Assembly: GCA_964388955.1 (NCBI GenBank)
Contig: CAYMCO010000073.1
Coordinates: 1 to 5,809 of the forward strand
Direction of reading: 5' to 3'
Source: CAYMCO01 sp964388955
GTDB taxonomy: Bacteria > Chloroflexota > Anaerolineae > Anaerolineales > E44-bin32
DNA: 5,809 bases
Shown here: one piece after another, positions 1-5,494 of the stretch
How positions within the stretch are numbered: position 1 is the stretch's first letter
Layout of the letters: every line of letters begins with the position of its first letter
Notes under the pieces: generated by a model
The model's database searches: none
The model's input: the letters and a program-made list of their open reading frames with translations, nothing else
Told to the model about the DNA's origin: nothing
Program-made: the position numbers and the translations under genes

Positions 1-40
1 GCACCAGCGGTTGGGATCGATCGGCCTTGTCGCAGATTTC

Positions 41-96
41 ACGCGCATACCGCATCGCGCACAGCGCAAGCCGCATTGCGCAACGCGCATCGCTCA
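41..96. repeat. Degenerate heptamer tandem array (NNSCGCA), copy 1
   Basis: Seven consecutive 7-bp units run in perfect register from 41 to 89. Every unit ends in CGCA, and the third base is G or C; examples are ACGCGCA and TACCGCA. A decayed eighth unit (90-96) contains the reverse-complement stop codon of the membrane-protein gene. On the coding (minus) strand the array therefore begins at the stop codon and reads as TGCG every seven bases. Similar arrays lie at 3982-4023 and 5580-5619 in the same orientation. There is no T-tract, so it is not a canonical terminator. The periodicity is seen directly; any function is unknown. Confidence 0.8.
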
Positions 97-960
97 CCTC
101 GGCGCGAGGCGCTCGACATCCTGGCGGTGGAGATTCACCGAGAATAGCCCCATCCACTCAAGCAGGGGAAAGATGCCCTCCAGCGCCAGAGCAGACAGCA
201 GGGAAATCACCCGGTTGGCCAGGGAGAGCAGCGGGTAGGCGATGGCAGCGGCCGCCAACGGGATATACTGGCTGTAGGGCTCGAGCATGCGAGTCATGCT
301 GTCCAAGACTTGAGCCTGGAGCTGGGCTCGCAGTTGTGACAGATCCACCAGACCCTGCATCTCCTGCGGGATCGCCTCTTCGAGATAGTAATCCGAGAGT
401 TTGGCCATCAGCCCCTCCATCTCCTGGGGGAAGCTGAAACCGTTTGTCTCGATATAACGCCCTGTCCCCAGGGAAAGGCTGATGCAGGCGGCGAGGACAA
501 AGCCGGTGAGCATGGTCGAAGAGCGCATACCGATCCAGAAGGGGGAGAAGCGCACCCGGTCGGTCAAACCCCTGGTCACGCTCGCCAGGTAGGATAGGGC
601 GGCCGCCAGGAATATCGCCGATCCGATGACGGACCAAAGCGAAGGGCGCCAGGTGAGCATCATCAGCCCGGCTGCCAGCGCGACGAACAGCCCGGCCACT
701 GAGACCGGGCGGACGAGGGTGCACACCATGGCCGCCGCCAATGACAGGATGGCCATGGCGAACAAGAGCCCCGCCACCGTGATCAGCGAGCTCCCCTCGC
801 CGCCCATCGTCTCCGCATACAGGCCGCCGAACTGGCGCAGCGCCGCGCCCGACAACACCCCAGCGAAGATCAAAGGGATGCTCAGCAGCCAGGAACGCCA
901 CGGGACCTTGGAGACAAATGACGGCCCGGATTGAGGTCGCAGCTCCTTGATTTCTTTCAT
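94..960 (-). CDS. Polytopic membrane protein of unknown function (288 aa)
   Basis: I do not recognise this protein. Hydrophobic segments at about residues 24-41, 58-80, 85-103, 107-127, 148-166, 232-250 and 251-270 suggest six or seven membrane helices, with a short charged N-terminal tail. Between the fifth and sixth helices lies a polar, probably amphipathic loop (about 167-231) holding two copies of PQEM(E/Q)GL at 178-184 and 198-204, a 20-residue internal repeat. No catalytic motif, binding motif or Cys pair stands out. The ATG at 960 is preceded by AGGGAG, whose AGG lies 5 nt upstream, an acceptable ribosome binding site. The gene lies 299 bp downstream of the DUF2723 gene on the same strand, so co-transcription is possible but not shown. 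Its stop codon merges with a heptamer array. It could be a transporter-like or scaffold membrane protein; the sequence does not decide. Confidence 0.85.
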   Translation of the reverse strand: MKEIKELRPQSGPSFVSKVPWRSWLLSIPLIFAGVLSGAALRQFGGLYAETMGGEGSSLITVAGLLFAMAILSLAAAMVCTLVRPVSVAGLFVALAAGLMMLTWRPSLWSVIGSAIFLAAALSYLASVTRGLTDRVRFSPFWIGMRSSTMLTGFVLAACISLSLGTGRYIETNGFSFPQEMEGLMAKLSDYYLEEAIPQEMQGLVDLSQLRAQLQAQVLDSMTRMLEPYSQYIPLAAAAIAYPLLSLANRVISLLSALALEGIFPLLEWMGLFSVNLHRQDVERLAPR

Positions 961-1259
961 CGCTCCCTAACTCGCACGTGATTTCGCCGGTGCGGATCTT
1001 GCGCCCGCCTCGCGGCTGCCTTCCAATTCCAGCAGTATGATCAACGCCCATGATATCGAGGCGCGCCCACGCTTCGCCCGGACCCGCCCTTCAAACGATC
1101 CCGCGCCCACAGCCCTCGACCACCGGGAAGCGCTCGCGCGAGCCTCGGCCGGGAAGCGGGCTGCGGGCGGGCGCTGCGCAGGATGCGGCACCTGAAGGGC
1201 CTTCCGCCGCTTTCTCCCGCCCCCGCAGGTTAGCGCGCAGCGCCCTCAAATGCAATCCA
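961..1259. other. Intergenic spacer, no convincing gene
   Basis: This 299-bp GC-rich gap separates the DUF2723 gene from the membrane-protein gene. A 74-codon minus-strand frame (967-1191) fills much of it, but its product is Arg/Ala/Ser-rich, lacks domain character and resembles random high-GC translation. I see no T-tract terminator for the upstream gene and no clear promoter for the downstream gene. A GCGGGCTGC at 1156-1164 is the reverse complement of a motif found in two of the heptamer arrays, but this could be chance in such GC-rich DNA. Confidence 0.5.
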
Positions 1260-2885
1260 TCACAGGTCACAGAGGAAACTCACCCGCTCCTCCGACCCCG
1301 CCTCGTTCAAATGGGTGCGGCACACCGGCGCAGGGTTGCGGGCCAGCAAACGGTCCACCCATGCGCGGGGATCGCCGGTATAGGAATCGGGGAAGGCCAG
1401 CGCGGGATAGGTCTGGCGAAGGCCCTCCCGGTACCACCCATACTGCGCCAGCGGGGCGACCACCACCCGCAGGTCAGGGCGCCATCCGCGCCCAAAAAGA
1501 GCGTACCAGAGCGCGAAGGTGTCCTCCGTGCCTTCGGTGATCACCAGGGCCTGGGGGGGCGCCCCCGCCAGGATGCGGGCAACGAACTCCTGGGCGGCCC
1601 GATCCCCGCTGGCATCCACCGCCCGCCAGCGGCCGGGCCCCCGCAGCCCGATTTCCACCAACAGCAGCGCGGAGACGGCCAGTGCGGCGCGGCGCGCCCC
1701 GAACCGCGCCACCCGCTCTGCGGCCACTTGCAGGCCAAGCCCGATCCACCAGGCAAATGCAAGATAGGCGGGGATGAGATAGGCGAAGGAGTCCGCCGTG
1801 TTGTATCCCAGGGCGAACAGGGAGAACACAGGCACCATCCAGTAGCTGATGCGATCGAGCCATGGAAGCCGAGAGCGCCCGTATACCAGGCCAACCAACC
1901 CCACCGCGACACCCAGGAGGCCAAATTGCCCCACGAGCAAGTCAGCCCAAGCCGCGACCCGGCGCGGGATTTCCGCCAGGGGCAGGCCAAAAGCCAACCC
2001 TCGGTAGGGGCCCCCGGTGACCACCCAGCGGAATCCCTGCCATGTGCTCGGGTCCCCCCAGTTGACAGAAGGGTGGCCGCGCGCCGCCAGCGGCAGGTAT
2101 GCGTACACACCCAAGCCGAGGCCGAAGGCCAGCAGGGATCCCGCGGCCCACCTGCCCCGAGCCCCCCTGGGGGCCGTCCGCCAATAGGCCAGCGCCAGCG
2201 CCGGCAGCAGCAGCCCAAAGGTGAGATGATTCCCCAACGCCAGACCACACAGCCCACCCAGCGCTACCAGCGGGCCCGCCCGCCGAACCGCAGCCCCCTC
2301 CCATCCGGCCCAGAGGGCCAGCGCCGTCGCCACAAACAGGATATGCAGGCCGTGCACCTCGATCACCAGCGCTTGCGACCATGGGATCGGGGCGAGGCCA
2401 AAGGCCAGGCCCACCGCAGTCCCTCGAAGCGCGCCAGCGAAGGCGCCTTTCCCCGAAGCGCGGGCCACCAGGATCCCCATCAGCCCTGCCGCCAAGGCGA
2501 TTCCAAGGGATGACAGCCAGATCAGACGCCGTGCGGGGTCGCCGAGCGGGATGGCGAGCAGCGCCCGAGCCAGGAGGATGTATGTCGGGTAGCCGGTGGG
2601 ATGGGGGATCCCCGCGTTTACCGCGGCGGCGAACAGGTCGCCTCCGTCCATGCCATAGTTGGCCCAGGTGAGTCCGGGCGCCTGGGTGAGGCCGTATATC
2701 GGGAGCAGCACGGCGAGCGTCAGGATCCCCGGCAGCCAGACCGCCAGGCGCCGCCAACCTTCATCCCTCAGGGCCTGACTCCCGATCATGACGGCCAACC
2801 CGCCGGGCGCCTCACCCATCGGCCATCGTGGCTTGCCCGAGGCCGAAGGCGCCTGGAAGGTGAGCCTCCGCTCCCCTTTCTCCAA
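1260..2885 (-). CDS. DUF2723-family GT-C membrane glycosyltransferase
   Basis: This is a polytopic membrane protein with the motif order of DUF2723 proteins, the bacterial relatives of TMEM260-type protein O-mannosyltransferases. Seen: DGGDLF at 80-85 in the first extracytoplasmic loop (acidic residues typical of GT-C active sites), HPTGYP at 95-100, EVHGLH at 176-181, GNHLTF at 218-223, NWGDPST at 275-281 and YNTADSFAYLIPAYL at 361-375. A soluble C-terminal part (about 425-541) follows the last helix. Family knowledge implies sugar transfer from a polyprenyl-phosphate donor on the outer face of the membrane; the acceptor is unknown. The start is a TTG at 2885 with GAGG nine bases upstream, overlapping the TGA of the preceding stalk gene, which suggests translational coupling. 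ATGs at 2819 and 2789 lack a good ribosome site but would still keep the first helix (about 48-66). No frameshift or missing core motif is visible. Family is fairly sure, substrate is not. Confidence 0.92.
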   Translation of the reverse strand: MEKGERRLTFQAPSASGKPRWPMGEAPGGLAVMIGSQALRDEGWRRLAVWLPGILTLAVLLPIYGLTQAPGLTWANYGMDGGDLFAAAVNAGIPHPTGYPTYILLARALLAIPLGDPARRLIWLSSLGIALAAGLMGILVARASGKGAFAGALRGTAVGLAFGLAPIPWSQALVIEVHGLHILFVATALALWAGWEGAAVRRAGPLVALGGLCGLALGNHLTFGLLLPALALAYWRTAPRGARGRWAAGSLLAFGLGLGVYAYLPLAARGHPSVNWGDPSTWQGFRWVVTGGPYRGLAFGLPLAEIPRRVAAWADLLVGQFGLLGVAVGLVGLVYGRSRLPWLDRISYWMVPVFSLFALGYNTADSFAYLIPAYLAFAWWIGLGLQVAAERVARFGARRAALAVSALLLVEIGLRGPGRWRAVDASGDRAAQEFVARILAGAPPQALVITEGTEDTFALWYALFGRGWRPDLRVVVAPLAQYGWYREGLRQTYPALAFPDSYTGDPRAWVDRLLARNPAPVCRTHLNEAGSEERVSFLCDL

Positions 2886-2896
2886 GAATTAGAACC

Positions 2897-3442
2897 TCAC
2901 GATCCCCCGCCCCGGTCGATCCATCTCCCCAGCAGCAGATCTGCTACAACCAGAACAACAATCCCAATCAGGGCCATCACCGCGCCGGTGACCACCGGAT
3001 GCCACGGCCACTCGGGCGCGGTCCCCTGGGGCGAAGGGGTGACGTCCGCCATGCCTTGTGTGGGCGCCGGCGGATATTCCGAGGCTGCCGGCGAGGCCTG
3101 AGGGGTCTGGGCGCCGGGTCCCGCCCCGCCGCCGGATGGGGCGGTTTGGGTGGCCTGTGGTATAGGGGAAGGCGTGCCGGTCGGCACGGCCGGCGAAGGG
3201 CTGGCCGTTGGGCTCCTCCCTTGGGTAGGTGCCGGGCCGGAGACGGTCGGGGTGGATGTCGCTTCACGAGGTGGCGAAGTGGGGGCGGGAGTGGAGCTCG
3301 CCGTCGCCGTGGCGGTGGGAACCAGGGTGGGGACCGTCTGGGCGTGGGCCGTCCCAGACCAACTCGCCGCCGGCCAGAGGATAGCCACACCAAGCAGCAG
3401 GGCGCAGGCGGAAATCAACTGATGAGGACGGTATGTTCGCAT
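2897..3442 (-). CDS. Surface stalk protein: signal peptide, Thr/Pro/Ser stalk, C-terminal anchor (181 aa)
   Basis: The N-terminus is a signal peptide with a hydrophobic core at about 10-25 and a likely cleavage site A-H-A|Q-T after residue 34. The mature region (about 37-143) is low-complexity, dominated by Thr, Pro, Ser, Ala and Gly with few charges and no Cys, so it is probably an extended, disordered stalk. A single membrane helix (about 149-171) is followed by a short tail containing Arg and Asp. This predicts a type I protein displayed outside the cell. It is the first gene of a pair: its TGA overlaps the GAGG ribosome site of the DUF2723 glycosyltransferase gene, 11 bp away, so the stalk is an attractive O-glycosylation substrate (inference). 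The ATG at 3442 has only a weak ribosome site (GGGTGA). W28 and the cleavage site match a motif shared with the two stalk proteins upstream. No enzymatic domain is present. Confidence 0.85.
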   Translation of the reverse strand: MRTYRPHQLISACALLLGVAILWPAASWSGTAHAQTVPTLVPTATATASSTPAPTSPPREATSTPTVSGPAPTQGRSPTASPSPAVPTGTPSPIPQATQTAPSGGGAGPGAQTPQASPAASEYPPAPTQGMADVTPSPQGTAPEWPWHPVVTGAVMALIGIVVLVVADLLLGRWIDRGGGS

Positions 3443-3460
3443 TGTTCACCCGAGGGGAAT

Positions 3461-3489
3461 AGTGTACGTGGGTTTGTCACAGTTGTCAT
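3461..3489 (-). promoter_or_regulatory. Candidate sigma-70-type promoter of the stalk protein/DUF2723 pair
   Basis: Reading the minus strand, ATGACA (3484-3489; five of six bases match TTGACA) and TACACT (3461-3466; four of six match TATAAT) are separated by exactly 17 bp. The predicted start site, near 3454, would give a leader of only about 11-12 nt before the ATG at 3442. The spacing is good and the hexamers are moderate, so this is a candidate only. Confidence 0.4.
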
Positions 3490-3552
3490 GTGGGTCAGAA
3501 CGCGCAGGCAGGGCCGTGGATTGCGTTTCACGTTCGAACTTGTGCGCATCAG

Positions 3553-3594
3553 GACGCTATCAACGGGCCGACGGCTCTCTTTCGTCGTTGGTCG
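3553..3594. repeat. 42-bp dispersed repeat, copy A
   Basis: This segment matches 3872-3913 at 36 of 42 positions without gaps, in the same orientation and 319 bp away. The best-conserved core is CTCTCTTTCGTCGT. In this copy it sits 13 bp before the 107-bp hairpin element; the other copy does not. It has no open frame of its own and may be a piece of a larger dispersed element. Confidence 0.7.
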
Positions 3595-3607
3595 TACGCC
3601 GGATAGC

Positions 3608-3714
3608 GGCGGTCGGCCATCGGACGCCGGCCTGCCCCTTGAAGCTTGCCGTCGGGATCGAAGGGCATGTGGAGTCGCCAAGCTCTGCTTGGCGCTGAAG
3701 CGAAGCTTCAGCAG
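3608..3714. repeat. 107-bp three-hairpin repeat element, copy A
   Basis: The element matches 5703-5809 at 99 of 107 positions without gaps. It contains three possible hairpins. An imperfect GC stem pairs 3608-3617 with 3626-3636. A perfect 8-bp stem with a TCT loop lies at 3676-3694 (CGCCAAGC/GCTTGGCG). A perfect 7-bp stem with a GAA loop follows directly at 3695-3711 (CTGAAGC/GCTTCAG). A short palindrome GCAGTTGAACTGC follows at 3711-3723. The stems are fully conserved between copies, while differences fall in the first loop and the linkers. This resembles a REP/BIME-type palindromic element; no transposase is nearby. Confidence 0.85.
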
Positions 3715-3852
3715 TTGAACTGCATGAACAGGTGCGCGGGCGCGACGGCGGCGACTGTAGGCCGGGTTTGCTAGCCGGCATATCCCGACGGCCCGAGTCT
3801 TCAAGCCCTTCGACTCCGGCCCACGCCGCATCTCGTGCACTCGCGCCGCCTT

Positions 3853-3882
3853 TTGATCGCCGGAGCGTTTGAACGCGATCAA
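3853..3882. repeat. 8-bp inverted repeat with 14-nt loop
   Basis: TTGATCGC (3853-3860) and GCGATCAA (3875-3882) are perfect reverse complements, with a smaller GCGTT/AACGC stem inside the same region (3866-3877). The right arm overlaps the start of the second copy of the 42-bp repeat. No T-run follows on either strand, so I do not call it a terminator. Confidence 0.5.
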
Positions 3883-3913
3883 CCGGCCAACGCCTCTCTT
3901 TCGTCGTCGGTCG
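3872..3913. repeat. 42-bp dispersed repeat, copy B
   Basis: This is the second copy of the repeat at 3553-3594 (36 of 42 identical). Unlike copy A it is not followed by the 107-bp hairpin element. About 70 bp later it meets the heptamer array. Confidence 0.7.
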
Positions 3914-3981
3914 GAGGTCGTGCGTCAGATATCAGATGTCAGCGTACTGCTTAGGGCCTGCCGCTCACTGTTGGCCGGGCG

Positions 3982-4023
3982 GCGCGCAGCCCGCAAAGCG
4001 CATACCGCACCACGCATCGCGCC
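3982..4023. repeat. Degenerate heptamer tandem array (NNSCGCA-like), copy 2
   Basis: Five 7-bp units ending in CGCA run in register from 3982 to 4016, followed by a decayed unit (4017-4023). One of the five, CCACGCA, has A at the third position. The outer ends GGCGCG (3981-3986) and CGCGCC (4018-4023) are reverse complements and could close a stem. The array ends two bases from the TAG stop (4026-4028) of the minus-strand stalk gene, the same placement as the array at the 94-960 gene. The unit TACCGCA occurs in all three arrays. Confidence 0.8.
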
Positions 4024-4025
4024 AA

Positions 4026-4463
4026 CTATTCCGTCCCGCTCCTGCGAAGCAGGAAGAACGCCACCACGCCGCCGCCGATGAGCAGGAGCAGCACGATCAG
4101 AATAAGCCACGGCAGGAAGGAGCCCAAAGCGAAGCCCCCGGCCGGCGCGGGTGTAGGAGTGACGAGCGGGGGCAAGGTGGGCTCCGGTGTGAGCAAGAGC
4201 GGTGTCACCCCCACGGTTGGGGAGGGAATGGGGGTTTCCGAGGGCGTCGGGGTGATGGTCGAGGTGGTGGTCACCGTCGGCGACACCGAAGGCGTCCACG
4301 TCATGGAGGGGGTCACCGAAGCCGTGCGGGTCGCAGTAAACACCGTCTGCGCCTCCGCATCCCCGCCCCACCCCATGCCGGCGGATGCCAGGAGCAGGAG
4401 GAACAGCAGAATCCCCACCAGGATGACGAAGCGGCTGGCTGGTTTTCGATCATTGGGGAACAT
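4026..4463 (-). CDS. Surface stalk protein: signal peptide, Thr/Pro stalk, C-terminal anchor (145 aa)
   Basis: A strongly hydrophobic signal segment (about 12-30) is followed by the probable cleavage site A-E-A|Q-T after residue 38. The mature part (39-109) is a Thr/Pro/Ser/Val stalk without Cys and with almost no charge. A very hydrophobic helix (about 116-139) and the tail RRSGTE end the protein, giving an outside stalk and a basic inner tail. W32, D35, A36 and A38 match the cleavage-site motif of the other two stalk proteins. The ATG at 4463 has an excellent ribosome site, GGAGGAG at 4471-4477, seven bases upstream, so good translation is expected. It stands alone, about 410 bp from the gene upstream and 583 bp from the one downstream. 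The final codons and stop abut a heptamer array. Family membership is clear by architecture only; a role as glycosylated surface spacer or anchor is inference. Confidence 0.86.
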   Translation of the reverse strand: MFPNDRKPASRFVILVGILLFLLLLASAGMGWGGDAEAQTVFTATRTASVTPSMTWTPSVSPTVTTTSTITPTPSETPIPSPTVGVTPLLLTPEPTLPPLVTPTPAPAGGFALGSFLPWLILIVLLLLIGGGVVAFFLLRRSGTE

Positions 4464-4470
4464 GATGTTG

Positions 4471-4477
4471 CTCCTCC
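4471..4477 (-). promoter_or_regulatory. Strong ribosome binding site
   Basis: GGAGGAG on the minus strand lies seven bases before the ATG at 4463. It is the strongest ribosome site in the window and fixes the start of that stalk gene. Confidence 0.85.
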
Positions 4478-4597
4478 CTGAGACTTACCCCTCACCGATC
4501 TCCCTTGGCGGGAGCGCTCGGGTGCGCGTGCTCCACCGGTGAAGAAGATCTCGCCAGCGGACGGATGCGCGCTTCCGCCGCCCTCTCGAGCGGACCT

Positions 4598-4683
4598 GCC
4601 AAATGGAATGGCATTGGGGGGGAGGTGGGGCCCCATGGCCCCACCTTGCTGGTCGGAATGCGGGCTGCGCCATTCCATTCGGC
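4598..4683. repeat. 86-bp nested inverted repeat
   Basis: The outer 15-bp arms at 4598-4612 and 4669-4683 pair at 14 of 15 positions; the core is AATGGAATGGC against GCCATTCCATT. Inside, a perfect 10-bp stem AGGTGGGGCC/GGCCCCACCT (4623-4632 and 4637-4646) closes a CCAT loop. The element is asymmetric, with about 10 nt on one side and 22 nt on the other side of the inner stem. It lies about 190 bp after one stalk gene and 135 bp before the next. No T-run follows on the minus strand, so a simple terminator is unlikely. It may be a MITE remnant, a structured leader RNA or a replication/cruciform site. Confidence 0.75.
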
Positions 4684-4803
4684 CGACTTGATCCACGGCA
4701 ATGCGTTGCAAGAAGTGTTCCTGCTTGCGTCTCCGCCAGGGCCCGCCTGTAATGCAATCGCATCCAAAGCGGCTTTTCAATCCCCTCTTTGCTCCTACCG
4801 CTC

Positions 4804-4841
4804 CCAGCGCGAGGGGCGGGCGTCCGACAAGGACGCGCTGG
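4804..4841. repeat. Compound hairpin just downstream of a stalk gene
   Basis: A perfect 6-bp stem GCGTCC/GGACGC with a GACAA loop (4820-4836) is extended by CCAGC/GCTGG (4804-4808 and 4837-4841) across an 11-nt one-sided bulge. On the coding strand it begins about 30 nt after the TGA at 4872. It has the position of a transcript-end structure, but no T-tract follows, so intrinsic termination is doubtful; mRNA 3'-end protection is possible. Confidence 0.5.
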
Positions 4842-4871
4842 CAGATCGCAAAGAACCGGGCTGCTCCGGTA

Positions 4872-5366
4872 TCAGCGGAAACCTCTGCGGACTGCCCAGG
4901 CCAACAGTACGAGGCCGAGCAGCGCCGCAATCAGGGATAGGACTCCCAGCGCGTTGATAGAGAAGAACGGGGAGGGCTCTTCGGGGACCGGCAACGGCGT
5001 AGAACTGGGCGCGGGGGCGAGGGTGGGCTCTTGTGTGTCGGTGGCGGAGGGAAGCGCCGTGGCGGTGGAGGTCGAGGCTTGCGTCGCGGTCAGGCTGGCT
5101 GTCTCCGTCGGCAGCAGCGGAGTCTCCGTGGCGGTCGGCGTTTCGGTGGGGGGGAAATAGATGTAGGTAGGAGTCCGCGTCCGCCTCTTCCGGGGTTCTT
5201 TGGTCGGTTTCGTCGTCGGCACTACCTGATAAAGGTGTCCCTTGGAGGTTCGGGCATCCGCATCCTGCACCCAGCCTGCCTCCAGGAAAGCCAGCGCGAA
5301 GATCGCCCCCATCAAGGACAACACGAGAAAGGTTCTGGAACGGAGAAGTGCGCGTAGTTTCTGCAT
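4872..5366 (-). CDS. Surface stalk protein: signal peptide, basic patch, Thr/Pro stalk, C-terminal anchor (164 aa)
   Basis: From the ATG at 5366 the protein starts with a basic region (residues 1-11), a hydrophobic core (about 12-30) and a likely cleavage site A-D-A|R-T after residue 38, exactly the spacing of the stalk protein at 4026-4463. The mature part opens with a short region rich in Lys and Arg (53-65, including PRKRRTRTP) and an aromatic stretch (YIYFPP at 68-73), then a Thr/Pro/Ser/Ala stalk (74-132). A membrane helix (about 137-158) and the tail RRGFR follow. There is no Cys in the protein. The in-frame TTG at 5396 would add ten residues; I prefer the ATG because it gives a normal signal peptide and has GGGGA seven bases upstream. 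The basic patch sets it apart from its two relatives and could bind an anionic wall polymer (speculative). No enzyme domain is seen. Confidence 0.84.
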   Translation of the reverse strand: MQKLRALLRSRTFLVLSLMGAIFALAFLEAGWVQDADARTSKGHLYQVVPTTKPTKEPRKRRTRTPTYIYFPPTETPTATETPLLPTETASLTATQASTSTATALPSATDTQEPTLAPAPSSTPLPVPEEPSPFFSINALGVLSLIAALLGLVLLAWAVRRGFR

Positions 5367-5494
5367 AAGAGCGTCCCCGAATGAAGGTGGTTTCAAGGCG
5401 ATTAACCCTGTTTAGGGCCCTCTCGTTACCCGAGCTATTCTATGTGATGAGCGTGATCATGGATAGCCCGACTTGGCCCTCCACCCCCCACGCT

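Larger units (their letters stand above)
3443..4025. other. Repeat-rich intergenic region (583 bp)
   Basis: No convincing gene lies here; the open frames on either strand are Arg-rich or are broken up by the hairpin repeats. It holds the candidate promoter near 3461-3489, one half of a 42-bp repeat pair at 3553-3594 and the other at 3872-3913, the 107-bp hairpin element at 3608-3714, an 8-bp inverted repeat at 3853-3882 and a heptamer array at 3982-4023. The stretch 3724-3850 shows nothing I can name beyond a weak GC stem near 3760-3780. Confidence 0.7.
4464..4871. other. Structured intergenic region between two stalk genes (408 bp)
   Basis: No supported gene lies here; the plus-strand frames crossing it are poor in domain character and overlap the stalk gene 4872-5366 antisense. 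Apart from the ribosome site of the downstream gene it holds a small leader hairpin (CTCCC/GGGAG at 4500-4514), the large nested inverted repeat at 4598-4683 and a compound hairpin at 4804-4841. I see no convincing promoter hexamer pair for the downstream gene. Confidence 0.6.

Noticed and set aside
41..96. CRISPR array reading of the periodic repeats
   Set aside because: Units are 7 bp with no spacers and no cas genes; this is a microsatellite-like array.
967..1191. 74-codon minus-strand frame between the DUF2723 and membrane-protein genes
   Set aside because: Position on the coding strand is suggestive, but the Arg/Ala/Ser-rich product has no recognisable feature and no clear ribosome site was seen.
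1050..2513. 487-codon plus-strand open frame antisense to the DUF2723 gene
   Set aside because: The product is Pro/Gln/Arg/His-rich with no domain character, while the opposite strand encodes a protein with all the DUF2723 motifs. Long antisense frames are expected in GC-rich genes.
2999..3718. 239-codon plus-strand frame opposite a stalk gene and running into the repeats
   Set aside because: Mostly Gly/Arg-rich antisense of Thr/Pro codons, and its end lies inside the dispersed hairpin element.
4804..4841. Rho-independent terminator for the stalk gene 4872-5366
   Set aside because: A GC stem is present, but the minus-strand sequence after it has no T-tract.
4505..4957. 150-codon plus-strand frame across the structured intergenic region
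   Set aside because: It covers the nested inverted repeat and the antisense of the next gene's end, and shows no domain, signal or membrane pattern.
2897..5366. LPXTG or PEP-CTERM sorting signals in the stalk proteins
   Set aside because: The C-terminal helix and basic tail resemble sorting signals in outline, but no LPxTG or PEP motif precedes the helix and no sortase or exosortase is in the window. A plain membrane anchor is the simpler reading.
5437..5465. Possible promoter for the stalk gene 4872-5366 (TAGAAT as -10)
   Set aside because: The -10 box is good, but the hexamer 17 bp upstream (TATCCA) matches TTGACA at only three positions.
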